This document shows positions 1 to 9,110 of a stretch of 47,832 bases of DNA, piece by piece. The notes under the pieces were generated by a model that made no database searches, was not told where the DNA came from, and saw only the letters and a program-made list of their open reading frames with translations. Made by a program: the position numbers and the translations under genes. Source of the DNA: Hyphomicrobiales bacterium (lineage in GTDB: Bacteria > Pseudomonadota > Alphaproteobacteria > Rhizobiales > Rhizobiaceae); assembly GCA_021775455.1 (NCBI GenBank), contig JAJFHU010000019.1:1-47832 (forward strand). The letters are read 5' to 3'. Numbering within the stretch: the stretch's first letter is position 1; the number at the start of each line of letters is the position of its first letter.

Positions 1-18
1 CGCGATTAAAACAACCCC

Positions 19-939
19 ATGCGCGATAGCCTTGATCATCTGCCGGAGAAGAAACAGCGGGAGCTGGCGCGTGGTGTTGCAATTATCCATGAGGAATTTG
101 ACGAAGCGCTGAAGCTTTCCACCGCGGAGAGGAAGAAGAAAGCGCGGATTGAAAAGATCATCCTGTTCGGCTCTCACGCCCGCGATGACTGGGTCGATGA
201 TAATCGTCTTGACGGCTACCGCTCGGATTATGATTTGCTGATAATCGTCAACAACGAGAAGCTCTGCGATCCGGGAGCCGAATGGCGCAACCGTGCCGAA
301 GACCGCCTGTTGCGGCTGATGTCACCGGATCACCCGGTTCCAGGGCCGGAGTACACGATGATCGTCCACACGCTGCACGACATCAACGACAGGCTGGAAC
401 GCGGGCGGCAGTTTTTTCTGAACATCGCCAGGGAAGGCATCCCGCTCTACGAATTGAAAGGTTCAAAAACCTTCATCAAGCCGAAACCGCTCTCGCCGGA
501 AATGGCGCTGGTGGAGGCACGGGAGTACTTCGAAAAGTGGCACCCAAATGCCTTGCGACAATTCAAGACATTTGAGTTCCAAACGAACAATTCTTCCAAC
601 GATCAAGAATGGTCTAACAACGCTGCATTTTCACTCCATCAGACCGTCGAAAGCGCTTATCACTGCCTGCTGTTGACCTTCACGCTGCATTCGCCGGAAA
701 CCCACAACATCAAACATCTGCGTTCTCATGCGGAACAGTTGGACCCGCGCCTCATCGAGATATGGCCGCGTGAAACAAAGAAACAACAGGCACCGTTCAA
801 CCTGCTCCGCGAAGCCTATGTGAAGGCACGTTACTCCAAGGAATTCTCAATTCCCTCCGACGACCTTCAATGGCTCGGCCAACGCACCAAACTGCTGCTG
901 GAACTGGTCAAGACCCTGTGTGAAGAGCGGCTGGGGTGA
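19..939 (+). CDS. Nucleotidyltransferase-HEPN fusion protein
   Basis: A 306-residue protein fusing a minimal DNA polymerase-beta-type nucleotidyltransferase (NTase) to a C-terminal HEPN domain. The NTase part (about residues 44-150) has the motif GSHARDDW at 51-58 and the metal-binding pair in SDYD (D70, D72). The second half (about 159-300) is helical, with HQTVESAYHCLLL near 207-219, typical of HEPN proteins fused to such NTases. In two-gene MntA/HepT toxin-antitoxin systems these domains are separate, and the NTase AMPylates the HEPN RNase. Here one chain carries both, and I see no R-x4-6-H RNase motif in the HEPN half. An in-frame stop at 7-9 makes the ATG at 19 the first possible start; no clear ribosome site precedes it. 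The domain call is firm; the biological role is unknown. Confidence 0.85.
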   Translation: MRDSLDHLPEKKQRELARGVAIIHEEFDEALKLSTAERKKKARIEKIILFGSHARDDWVDDNRLDGYRSDYDLLIIVNNEKLCDPGAEWRNRAEDRLLRLMSPDHPVPGPEYTMIVHTLHDINDRLERGRQFFLNIAREGIPLYELKGSKTFIKPKPLSPEMALVEAREYFEKWHPNALRQFKTFEFQTNNSSNDQEWSNNAAFSLHQTVESAYHCLLLTFTLHSPETHNIKHLRSHAEQLDPRLIEIWPRETKKQQAPFNLLREAYVKARYSKEFSIPSDDLQWLGQRTKLLLELVKTLCEERLG

Positions 940-956
940 GGCGGGTGTTAGCTTCG

Positions 957-976
957 CTCGGCCCGAGGATGACGAG
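957..976. repeat. Partial copy of palindromic intergenic repeat
   Basis: Between the NTase-HEPN gene and mutL, the bases CGAGGATGACGAG at 964-976 follow a short CTCG/CGAG hairpin (957-967). The same GAGGATGACG core occurs at 32031-32040 and, inverted, at 31960-31970, between hisZ and hisS. I read this as a decayed copy of the same dispersed repeat. The rest of the 244-bp gap (940-1183) holds nothing else I can name. Confidence 0.45.
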
Positions 977-1183
977 TTGAGAGAGGGTGCCCGATGATGA
1001 CAGGGAGAAAATGGTGCATGGGAAAGGAATTCCCTCCGTGGCAGGGCAAGGTTTGGCGACTAGCCAAACTGCCACTGCGTCAACGGTTGTCGGCTGGAGA
1101 GCCGACGAAGAACAAACAAAGGATCACGGGGAAATCAGCAAAAAAAATATCCACCTGACACGAGAATCGTGACAGAATGAGCC

Positions 1184-3031
1184 ATGCCCAACGCTCAACC
1201 AAAAACTGAAGAGAAAGACCAGACCCACATCGTTCGCCTGTCGGAAACGGTGGTCAACCAGATTGCTGCCGGTGAGGTGGTTGAGCGACCTGCCAGTGTT
1301 GTCAAGGAATTGATGGAAAATGCCGTTGATGCCGGAGCAACCCGTATAGAAGTAGTCACTTCCCGGGGCGGGAAGAGCCTCATTCGGGTGATCGACAATG
1401 GTCACGGCATGGGGGCTGACGATCTGGCACTTGCGGTAGAACGACATTGCACGTCCAAGCTAACCGACGATCTGCTGGATATTCGCACCCTTGGATTTCG
1501 CGGTGAAGCGCTTCCTTCGATTGGATCAGTTTCGCGGCTTTCAATCACCAGCCGACAAGCGGAGGGTGACACCGCATGGCGGGTGCGCGTTTCCGGTGGC
1601 AAGACTACGGGGCCCGAACCGGCAGCGCTTGGCAGCGGAACCGTGGTTGAAGTGGCTGACCTTTTCTATGCCACGCCTGCCCGTTTGAAATTCCTGAAAT
1701 CCGATCAGGCAGAAACAAACGCGGTTACCGATGTCTTCAAGCGCATGGCAATCGCCTTTCCCGATATTCATTTTTCCATCTACGGGGAAGATCGTTCTGC
1801 GGTGGACTATACACCTGCCAGCATGCTCGACCGGCTGGGGCAAATCATGGACAAGGCATTCGTTGAAAATGCGATGGAGATTGATGCCGAGCGGGAGGGC
1901 ATTCGGCTAACGGGTTATGCCGGGCTTCCGACTTTCAACCGGGGCAACAGTCAGCGGCAGTATTTTTTCGTCAATGGCAGGCCGGTAAAGGACAAGTCGC
2001 TTCTGGGTGCAGTGCGCGGTGCCTATATGGATTTTCTGGCACGGGATCGCCACCCGATGCTGGCGCTGTTTCTCGATCTTGATCCCCATCAGGTGGATGT
2101 GAACGTACATCCAGCAAAGGCTGATGTTCGTTTTCGTGATCCGGGACTGGTTCGCGGCCTCGTGGTCGGTGCGCTTAAACAGGCGATTAGAGATGAAGGC
2201 CACCTCTCCAGCCGTGAAGGAACATCGCAAATGGTAGGTGCGTTCCGACCTGGCTATGGCGGCGCTTTTCGATCATCACCCAGCTACAATCCGAATAGCG
2301 AAGCTGCATCTGCCGCAAGAGATTGGGCGCGCCCGATCAATGAAGGCTCAAATTATCCATCCGGATTTGCGGAAGGCCAGGCGACTTTTGATCCGACTGA
2401 CCGACCAAGCGGACAAATTGCCGAAACCCATCACGATATTGATGATCAACTCATCCAGCACAGGCTCGGGGCCGCGAGGGCGCAGCTTCACAAGAATTAT
2501 ATCGTCGCGCAGACAGAAAATGGCCTGGTAGTCGTTGATCAACATGCAGCGCATGAGCGTATTGTCTACGAAACGCTAAAGGCAGGGATGCAAAACGGCT
2601 TACCCGGGCAATTGCTGTTGATACCGGAGATTGTTGATTTGCCCGAAGAGGACGTAAACCGGCTTGCCGAACACGCCGGTGAGTTTGAGAAATTGGGTCT
2701 TGAAATCGAAGCTTTTGGGCCGGGTGCAATTGCAGTTCGGGCAACGCCGGCCATGCTTGGTGAAACCGATGTTCAAAAACTGATCCGCGACCTGGCTGAC
2801 GAGGTTTGCGAGTGGGGCTCAGCCGATGGATTGCAGGAACGGCTTGAATTTGTGGCCGCAACTATGGCATGTCACGGGTCGGTTCGTTCTGGTCGCATCT
2901 TGAAACCGGAAGAGATGAACGCCTTGCTGCGCCAAATGGAGGCAACTCCAAATTCCGGTCAGTGCAATCACGGCAGGCCGACCTATATAGAACTGGATTT
3001 GAAAGATATAGAAAGGCTGTTTGGGCGATAA
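1184..3031 (+). CDS. mutL: DNA mismatch repair protein MutL
   Basis: A 615-residue MutL. The GHKL ATPase domain carries ENAVDAGA (46-53), DNGHGM (71-76) and GFRGEAL (104-110). The C-terminal dimerisation domain contains the endonuclease motif DQHA-xx-E-xxxx-E (from D452), and near the end [10 protein letters not shown] and CNHGRP, the Cys/His elements of the same nuclease site. MutL proteins of this type nick DNA themselves, as expected in bacteria without MutH and Dam-directed repair. The linker (about 345-430) is low in complexity, as usual for the family. Length is normal. A DUF2093 gene follows 26 bp downstream on the same strand, so the two are probably cotranscribed. Confidence 0.97.
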   Translation: MPNAQPKTEEKDQTHIVRLSETVVNQIAAGEVVERPASVVKELMENAVDAGATRIEVVTSRGGKSLIRVIDNGHGMGADDLALAVERHCTSKLTDDLLDIRTLGFRGEALPSIGSVSRLSITSRQAEGDTAWRVRVSGGKTTGPEPAALGSGTVVEVADLFYATPARLKFLKSDQAETNAVTDVFKRMAIAFPDIHFSIYGEDRSAVDYTPASMLDRLGQIMDKAFVENAMEIDAEREGIRLTGYAGLPTFNRGNSQRQYFFVNGRPVKDKSLLGAVRGAYMDFLARDRHPMLALFLDLDPHQVDVNVHPAKADVRFRDPGLVRGLVVGALKQAIRDEGHLSSREGTSQMVGAFRPGYGGAFRSSPSYNPNSEAASAARDWARPINEGSNYPSGFAEGQATFDPTDRPSGQIAETHHDIDDQLIQHRLGAARAQLHKNYIVAQTENGLVVVDQHAAHERIVYETLKAGMQNGLPGQLLLIPEIVDLPEEDVNRLAEHAGEFEKLGLEIEAFGPGAIAVRATPAMLGETDVQKLIRDLADEVCEWGSADGLQERLEFVAATMACHGSVRSGRILKPEEMNALLRQMEATPNSGQCNHGRPTYIELDLKDIERLFGR

Positions 3032-3057
3032 CAGCCAGCTGGAAACAGAGAGTAGAC

Positions 3058-3276
3058 ATGAACCGCTTTGAAGGTCCCGGCGCGCGGGAAGCGAAAATCA
3101 AATACCTTGATGCAGACTACCAGGTCCTGTCCCCGGGCAATTTTGTTTTGTGTGCCGTAACGGGGGAACCCATTCCAATTGAGGAACTCAAATACTGGAG
3201 CGTTGCACGCCAGGAACCATACAAGGACGCACAAAGCTCCTTCAAGCGAGAACAGGAGTTAGGGTCAAGACCCTAA
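3058..3276 (+). CDS. DUF2093 domain-containing protein
   Basis: A 72-residue protein matching the alphaproteobacterial DUF2093 family. It contains the hallmark stretch from KIKYLDADYQVLSPG to CAVTG-PI-ELKYWS. Its function is unknown. An open frame extends further upstream inside mutL, but the ATG at 3058, preceded by purine-rich AGAGAGTAG, gives the usual family length. In many rhizobia this small gene sits next to lpxK or mutL; here it follows mutL. It ends 4 bp inside the convergent MATE gene, so the two stop codons overlap. Confidence 0.88.
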   Translation: MNRFEGPGAREAKIKYLDADYQVLSPGNFVLCAVTGEPIPIEELKYWSVARQEPYKDAQSSFKREQELGSRP

Positions 3277-4700
3277 GCTGACGCGCCACGTCCGGAAGTA
3301 AATGGTGAGTTTGCTGTTGGCGCAACGGGAAGTGCTCCATCTTGAAACTCCTCCCTTTCCGGGAGCTTTTTCAGGGACCAGAAACAAACGGCCATCGCCA
3401 GTGCCCCGAAAACAATTCCGCCAATTCCCCATCCAGCGAGAACACCTTCCGGACCCCAGGCTTTCCCCACCCAGACAAACGGGATGATGCCTATGGTTGC
3501 GCGACCCCAGTTGAATACGGTCGAAAGAACCGGATAGCCGAGATTGTTGAAGGCGGCATTTGCAACAAACAAAGCGCCATTGAAGACGAAGCTTCCAGCA
3601 ACGAACAGGCAGAAGAACCGGACAAGCGATGCGGCATCACCACCTGCTTGAAACAAGCCTGCAATTTGCGGCCAGAAGAATGCGAGAAGGGACCAGACCA
3701 GCACGCAGTAAACCAGCGACGCCAACAGGCTGTTCCACATGGTGCTGTTGAGACGGTCAAATTTCCGCGCTCCCAAATTCTGGCTTAAAATGGGACCAAC
3801 CGCGCCAGACAGGGCAAAGACGGCGGCAAAGGCAAGCGGCATCAAACGACCAACAATTGCCCAACCGGCAACCGCATCATCGCCGAAGGTCGCAATTGCA
3901 CGGGTCACATAGGCATTTCCAACCGGTGTCGCCAACTGTGTAAGAATTGCGGGGATTGCAATGACCAGAAAAGGAGAACCCATCATCTTCAACCCACCAA
4001 AATCCGGTCGAGCAATCATTCGGTGAACAAAGTGTGCCCCGTAGAGGGCAACCATTAGGAAGGATACGCGAATAAAGATAATCGCAATGGCTGCACCAGT
4101 TAATCCCAGATCAAAACCAAAGATCAATAGAGGATCCAGAATCAACGCGGCAATTGCGGAAGAAAGGGTAACGTACATGGCGCGCTTTGCATCACCCTTT
4201 GCCCGAAGGAGGCCGGAAAGACACATCGCAGCGGATAATATGGGAAAAGACGGGACAGCAATCTGCATGAAATGAAGCGCTTTTAGGCGCGTCTCACCGG
4301 TGGCCCCCAACAAGCCAAGGAAAAAATCCAAATAGGGATAGATCGCGAACAACAATAAAACAGAAGCAACAAGTGTAAATACAAGCGAGGTTCCAGCAAT
4401 GTTTCGGGCCTCGAGGTCTTTACCGGAACCAATGGCACGGGCTGTTACTGCGGTCGTGGCAATCATGAAACCTATGGAAATTGAAACCGTAAAGAACATC
4501 ATCGAGGAGGCGTACCCGATGGCTGCGGCAAGCTCCTGTTCACCTAAAAGCGAAATGTAGAAAAGATTGACCACATCCACAAAGAAGATTGCTACCAGAC
4601 CAATGGCACCTGTCGATGTCATCACCAACACATGGCGAAGTGTTGAACCTCGCGTGAATACGGCACCATCGTCGAATGCGGAGGATTTCGACCCAGACAT
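3273..4700 (-). CDS. MATE family efflux transporter
   Basis: A 475-residue membrane protein with about 12 hydrophobic segments and the two-fold MatE architecture, of the family that exports cationic drugs or metabolites using Na+ or H+ gradients. The N-terminal half has the characteristic FFVDVVNLFYISLLGEQELAAAIGYA region and the second half repeats it (LFVANAAFNNLGYPVLSTVFNWGRA). The substrate cannot be told from sequence. Its ATG overlaps the TAA of the upstream antiporter gene by one base (TAATG), so the two are translationally coupled. The 3' end overlaps the DUF2093 gene by 4 bp. Confidence 0.93.
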   Translation of the reverse strand: MSGSKSSAFDDGAVFTRGSTLRHVLVMTSTGAIGLVAIFFVDVVNLFYISLLGEQELAAAIGYASSMMFFTVSISIGFMIATTAVTARAIGSGKDLEARNIAGTSLVFTLVASVLLLFAIYPYLDFFLGLLGATGETRLKALHFMQIAVPSFPILSAAMCLSGLLRAKGDAKRAMYVTLSSAIAALILDPLLIFGFDLGLTGAAIAIIFIRVSFLMVALYGAHFVHRMIARPDFGGLKMMGSPFLVIAIPAILTQLATPVGNAYVTRAIATFGDDAVAGWAIVGRLMPLAFAAVFALSGAVGPILSQNLGARKFDRLNSTMWNSLLASLVYCVLVWSLLAFFWPQIAGLFQAGGDAASLVRFFCLFVAGSFVFNGALFVANAAFNNLGYPVLSTVFNWGRATIGIIPFVWVGKAWGPEGVLAGWGIGGIVFGALAMAVCFWSLKKLPEREEFQDGALPVAPTANSPFTSGRGASA

Positions 4701-6535
4701 TACTTTTCGGCAACCTCAGTGGGCTCGTCCTCTTCGACTAATTCCCTGGATTTTTCGTCAAGGGCTTCTGCCGGATGCTGCGGTTCAACCAGCGGTTCGG
4801 GAACGATTGGACGGGTATGCATGATGTCAATCCCGGCGTGAATGCCTTCATTGAACTGAACTTCAAGTCGCTCCTGATCCAATCGGCGAACGTCTTCAAC
4901 GATCTTGCCCGCCTCATCTTCGCTCAATCCCAGTCCTGACAACATTTCCGCACCAAATACGAGCGCTGATTCAAATGTTTCGCGGATGTGATAAGTAACT
5001 TCACGCTTCTTCAGTTCAAGCGTATGTGCCCGGTCATAGGCGCGCACATAAATCGGCTTGCCAGGAAATTCGCTGGCGATCAGATCAACAATCCGATTGG
5101 TGATCGCGGGGCTGTGTGTGCAGATTGCTACCAATTTGGCCTGTTCGATACCAGCTGCGAGTAACACGTCCTTGCGGGTGCCATCGCCAAAATAGATACG
5201 GAATCCAAATCGGGACGCCTGTCTGATCATGTTGGGGTTATTATCGATAATGGTCACATCGGTACCTGCGGCCAAGAGTGTTTGCGAGGCTATCTGTCCC
5301 ATGCGTGAAAATCCGACCATTAGCACTGGTGATCCGGCTCCCTCGAAATCCTCTTCAAGTTCCTCGATTTTCAAACGATCCAGGAGCAGTTCGCCAAGTC
5401 TCATGGAGACCGGCGTCAACGCCATGCTGATCACAACCAGCGCAATCAGAAATGATGAAGTTGTCTGGTCAAGAAGACCAATGGAAGTTGCTGCAGCAAA
5501 GAGCACAAATCCAAATTCACCAGCTTGCGGAAGTACGGCAGCAATCTTCACACTCTCAGGATGGGTAGAACCAAACAGGCGGCAACAAATGTAGATTAGC
5601 ATCGCCTTCATGGCCATAAGGATTGGCGCACTGACAAGGATAATGTACCAGTACTCGGCAACAACCTGAAGATCAAGCGATAGGCCGACCGCTACAAAGA
5701 ACAACCCAAGCAGAATACCACGGAACGGTTCAATATTTGCCTCCAACTCGAGGCGGTAGGAAGATTCTGCCAACAACACTCCAGCCAGGAAAGAGCCAAG
5801 TGCCATCGACAAGCCAACCGTATGCATGGCCATTGCGGAACCAAAAACTACAAGAAGTGCGGCCGCGATCATCGCTTCCTTGGCTCCGGTCCTGGCGATT
5901 ATCCCAAGAAAAGGATTGAGTAGATATCGCCCTGCGACAATCACAAGAAGAATTGCCAATACTGCAATGAAGAAAGCTGGCCAACCGGGACCGACTTCTG
6001 CACTGGTTGTCAGCAGCGGGAGAATTGCCAACAGCGGTATGATCGCCAAATCCTGAAACAGCAGAATTGAAAATGTCCGGCGTCCGTATCGTGTGTTCAC
6101 GTTGCCTGAATTCTCCAGCATTTGCAGTGCAAAGGCCGTGGATGAAAGGGCCAGACCAAACCCTGCAACCAGAGCGACATTGGCATTGTCCACCGTAAAG
6201 GCAATCAGCAAAGTAAGTACCAGGCCGCAAGACACGACCTGTAATGTACCCAAGCCCAATATGTCATGGCGCATCGACCAAAGCCGTGACGGTTTTACTT
6301 CAAGACCAACAATGAAGAGAAGAAACACTATCCCCAACTCGGCAAAGTGCAGAATGTCCTCAGCATTGCCGATCAAACCGAAGATTGGCCCGATGACGAT
6401 TCCCGCAAAAAGGTAGCCGAGCACCGTACCGAGGCCAATCTTTTTGAATAACGGTGCCGCGACAACTGCAGACCCAAGCAAAATTACTGCCTGGGTATAG
6501 AGGGATGAAGTCTCATCCAAAAATACATACTCCAA
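4700..6535 (-). CDS. CPA2 family monovalent cation:proton antiporter (KefB/KefC-like)
   Basis: A 611-residue protein with a Na+/H+ exchanger membrane domain (about residues 12-385; conserved LGYLFAGIVIGP near 39-50, LSSTAFALQML near 130-140, FQDLAIIPLLA near 160-170) followed by a cytoplasmic RCK/TrkA-N domain (about 403-520; nucleotide-binding start VLMVGFSRMGQ, acidic DNN at the end of beta-2). This is the layout of glutathione-gated K+ efflux proteins KefB/KefC and of related YbaL-type antiporters. The acidic tail (after 575) is lineage-specific. It is the first gene of a two-gene unit with the MATE exporter, and is divergent from pmbA with a 142-bp shared upstream region. Whether it moves K+ or Na+ is not decidable here. 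Confidence 0.92.
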   Translation of the reverse strand: MEYVFLDETSSLYTQAVILLGSAVVAAPLFKKIGLGTVLGYLFAGIVIGPIFGLIGNAEDILHFAELGIVFLLFIVGLEVKPSRLWSMRHDILGLGTLQVVSCGLVLTLLIAFTVDNANVALVAGFGLALSSTAFALQMLENSGNVNTRYGRRTFSILLFQDLAIIPLLAILPLLTTSAEVGPGWPAFFIAVLAILLVIVAGRYLLNPFLGIIARTGAKEAMIAAALLVVFGSAMAMHTVGLSMALGSFLAGVLLAESSYRLELEANIEPFRGILLGLFFVAVGLSLDLQVVAEYWYIILVSAPILMAMKAMLIYICCRLFGSTHPESVKIAAVLPQAGEFGFVLFAAATSIGLLDQTTSSFLIALVVISMALTPVSMRLGELLLDRLKIEELEEDFEGAGSPVLMVGFSRMGQIASQTLLAAGTDVTIIDNNPNMIRQASRFGFRIYFGDGTRKDVLLAAGIEQAKLVAICTHSPAITNRIVDLIASEFPGKPIYVRAYDRAHTLELKKREVTYHIRETFESALVFGAEMLSGLGLSEDEAGKIVEDVRRLDQERLEVQFNEGIHAGIDIMHTRPIVPEPLVEPQHPAEALDEKSRELVEEDEPTEVAEK

Positions 6536-6677
6536 TTCTACTGTTGAACTTCATAATAGCTGCACTTACAAGGGTGGTGAACTTCACCTGCTTGAACAAT
6601 TCATACTTCCAACATAGATGCTAATAGATTGCCTGCAACCCGCAATCCATCAACTGCTGCATTATCGGTACAAAAAT

Positions 6678-8030
6678 ATGACAGATCTGAAATCGCTTGA
6701 GAATGAAGCATTCAAATTGGTTGAACTCGCAACCAAGGCAGGAGCTGATCATTGCGATGTGGTTGTTGCGAGTGGCGAATCGCTCTCGGTAAGTGTTCGA
6801 GAAGGAAAAATTGAAAATTCTGAACGGTCTGACGGCGATGGGCGTTACTTGCGGGTGTTCTGCGGCAAACGTGTCGCCAGTGTATCAGCCAATCAGTCAA
6901 ATAATTTACCGGCATTGGCCGAGCGGGCAGTTGCCATGGCGAAGGTGTCACCTGAGGACATTTTTCAGGGACTGGCTGACAAAGATCGCATTTTCAAGGC
7001 TGACAATATGGGGTCCGAACTGGCTAAACTCGATCTTTATGACGATTTCCAGCCAAATGCCAAAGAGCTTGAATCCAGGGCTCTGGATGCAGAAGCTGCC
7101 GGGCTTGGGGTGGCTGGCGTTTCAAAGTCATTTGGCGCAGGAGCCGCACACAGTACTAACGGATTTGTCCTTGCGACTTCTGACGGATTTACTGGAAGCT
7201 ACATGAAATCTGGATTTTCGATCTCCGCGATGATGGTAGCCGGGGAAGGAACCGGCATGGAGAGAGACTACGAATTTGACACTTCAGTTCATATTGCGGA
7301 TTTGAAGGATGCATCAGAAATTGGACGTCTTGCCGGTGAGAGAACCGTGAAGCGAACCAATCCCAAACAAGTGAAGTCCGGCAAATTGCCGATTGTATTT
7401 GAACCGAGGATTTCTTCCTCGCTACTGGGAACATTGGCAGGTGCAATCAACGGATCCTCGATTGCCCGAAAGACCAGTTTTCTGTGCAATCGCATGAATG
7501 AGAAAATTGCAAACGATACAATAACAATTATCGATGATCCGCACATAGTGCGCAGGTCCGGGTCCCGATTGTTTGATGGCGAAGGTGTTCAAACAAGCAT
7601 GGCGAACCTGGTTGGGGATGGTATTCTCAACCAGTGGATACTGGATAGTGCGACTGCCCGTGAGCTTGGACTTGAAACCAATGGAAGGGCGACGCGAAGT
7701 GGCTCGGGAACTTCACCGTCAACCACAAACTGTTATATCAAAGCCGGTTCCAGATCGCCCGATGAAATGATCGGTGAAATTAAAAATGGGTTGTATGTAA
7801 CAGAAACCATAGGACATGGAATTAACATGGTTACCGGAGATTACTCCAAAGGTATTTCGGGTTACTGGATTGAAAACGGGGAGATTACCCATCCAGTTGC
7901 TGAGATTACCGTGGCTGGAAATTTGAATGAAATGTTCTTGAATATGACCCCCGCGTCGGACCTGGAGTTTAAATACTCTACCAATGCGCCGACATTGTTG
8001 ATCGAAGGCATGGTTGTTGGTGGAAAGTAA
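6678..8030 (+). CDS. pmbA: TldD/PmbA family metalloprotease-like protein
   Basis: A 450-residue PmbA/TldE-type protein. In E. coli TldE (PmbA) forms a complex with the zinc protease TldD, which degrades peptides such as microcin B17 precursor and CcdA; PmbA itself lacks the HExxxH zinc motif, and none is seen here. Family features are the N-terminal DHCDVVVASGESLSVSVR segment and the C-terminal NCYIKAG...GLYVTETIGHGINMVTGDYSKG...GYWIENGEI region. I choose the ATG at 6678 (MTDLKSLENEAF) over one at 6618, because it gives the normal length. No tldD lies in the window. It starts the envelope operon running to lpxK, and its end overlaps the next gene by 17 bp. Confidence 0.92.
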   Translation: MTDLKSLENEAFKLVELATKAGADHCDVVVASGESLSVSVREGKIENSERSDGDGRYLRVFCGKRVASVSANQSNNLPALAERAVAMAKVSPEDIFQGLADKDRIFKADNMGSELAKLDLYDDFQPNAKELESRALDAEAAGLGVAGVSKSFGAGAAHSTNGFVLATSDGFTGSYMKSGFSISAMMVAGEGTGMERDYEFDTSVHIADLKDASEIGRLAGERTVKRTNPKQVKSGKLPIVFEPRISSSLLGTLAGAINGSSIARKTSFLCNRMNEKIANDTITIIDDPHIVRRSGSRLFDGEGVQTSMANLVGDGILNQWILDSATARELGLETNGRATRSGSGTSPSTTNCYIKAGSRSPDEMIGEIKNGLYVTETIGHGINMVTGDYSKGISGYWIENGEITHPVAEITVAGNLNEMFLNMTPASDLEFKYSTNAPTLLIEGMVVGGK

Positions 8031-8832
8031 ACCCGTCCCAAAGGAATGGAGCGATCTTGATGACGCTGAGCTGATTGAGAGAGCAGCACGGGCGGCAGGC
8101 GAGATTTCGCTTACTTTTTTCAAGTCAGACAATAAAATCTGGTACAAGAACGGTTCGTCACCCGTCTCCGAGGCAGACCATTGCGTAGACAATTATCTTC
8201 ATGAGCTCTTCAACGAATTGAGACCATCGTACGGCTGGCTATCTGAAGAAACGGAAGATAACCATGAACGGCTCGACAAACAAAAAGTGCTTGTTGTTGA
8301 TCCAATTGACGGAACCCGCGGGTTTCTTGATGGAAGACCAGAATGGTGTATTTCCATTGCAATCGTTGAAGCTGAGCGCCCGGTCAATGCCGTCCTTTAC
8401 TGCCCGGCAATGGACAGGCTTTTTCAGGCCAGCGCTGGAAATGGTGCGATGGAAAATGGAAACCTGCTGGAAACGCGCTGCATGAACAATCCGCCGAAAG
8501 CTACAGGATCAAAAAAGCTTATCAGCCGAATGCGCGAAAAGGGGCATGACCTGTTTGAAATATCCGAGTTCGTACCTTCGCTGGCTTACAGGATAGCATT
8601 GGTTGCAACCGGAGAAATTGATGCAGCGTTTGCCCATGGCGGAGCAAGTGAATGGGATCTGGCAGCTGTGGATCTAATCCTTGCAGAAGCTGGCGGCAAA
8701 CTTTCAGACAATAAGGGCATCCAACTGCGATATAATCAACCAAGTGTTGGAATGCCATCGCTGTTGGCTGCGTCACAGGATCATCATGAAGCAATATTGA
8801 GCCTTGCGAAGAAGCACCGAATTTTACATTAG
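8014..8832 (+). CDS. cysQ: Inositol monophosphatase-family phosphatase, 3'(2'),5'-bisphosphate nucleotidase-like
   Basis: A protein of about 272 residues of the FIG (lithium-sensitive phosphatase) superfamily. Metal-binding motifs are present: EETEDN, DPIDGTRGF and WDLAAVDLILAEAGG. CysQ enzymes remove the 3'-phosphate from PAP formed in sulfur metabolism. Rhizobial orthologues near lipid A genes are annotated as CysQ, but inositol monophosphatase activity cannot be excluded. No ATG is available near the N terminus: the start is TTG 8014 (GAAGG 5 nt upstream) or GTG 8020, both inside the 3' end of pmbA in another frame. The 17-bp overlap implies translational coupling. Confidence 0.82.
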   Translation: MLVESKPVPKEWSDLDDAELIERAARAAGEISLTFFKSDNKIWYKNGSSPVSEADHCVDNYLHELFNELRPSYGWLSEETEDNHERLDKQKVLVVDPIDGTRGFLDGRPEWCISIAIVEAERPVNAVLYCPAMDRLFQASAGNGAMENGNLLETRCMNNPPKATGSKKLISRMREKGHDLFEISEFVPSLAYRIALVATGEIDAAFAHGGASEWDLAAVDLILAEAGGKLSDNKGIQLRYNQPSVGMPSLLAASQDHHEAILSLAKKHRILH

Positions 8833-8858
8833 TGGCGTGAAAATCATGGAGAACATAA

Positions 8859-9107
8859 ATGGGTGAAAATGGCGACGATAAACAGTTGCTTCACTTGGTG
8901 TTTGGCGGCGAATTGGAAAATCTGCAGGGGTTAAGATTCCGCGACCTTGAAGGTCTCGACATTGTGGGCGTTTATCCAAATTTTGAGGAAGCCAAGCTTG
9001 CCTGGAAATCCAAGGCACAGCAAACTGTAGACAATGCACATATGCGATATTTCATTGTGCACCTGCATCGATTGCTCGATCCTGACAATGATAACGTTGC
9101 CGGATAA
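8859..9107 (+). CDS. DUF4170 domain-containing protein
   Basis: An 82-residue soluble protein of the alphaproteobacterial DUF4170 family, recognisable from the LHLVFGGEL start, the LD-IVG-YPNFEEAKLAWKSKAQ-TVD-A-MRYFIVHLH core and the small acidic C-terminus. Function unknown. The ATG at 8859 follows GGAG by about 8 nt. It sits 3 bp before the acyltransferase gene, its usual neighbour in rhizobial genomes, which suggests a link to lipid A or Kdo transfer; that link is inferred only from position. Confidence 0.85.
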   Translation: MGENGDDKQLLHLVFGGELENLQGLRFRDLEGLDIVGVYPNFEEAKLAWKSKAQQTVDNAHMRYFIVHLHRLLDPDNDNVAG

Positions 9108-9110
9108 CCG

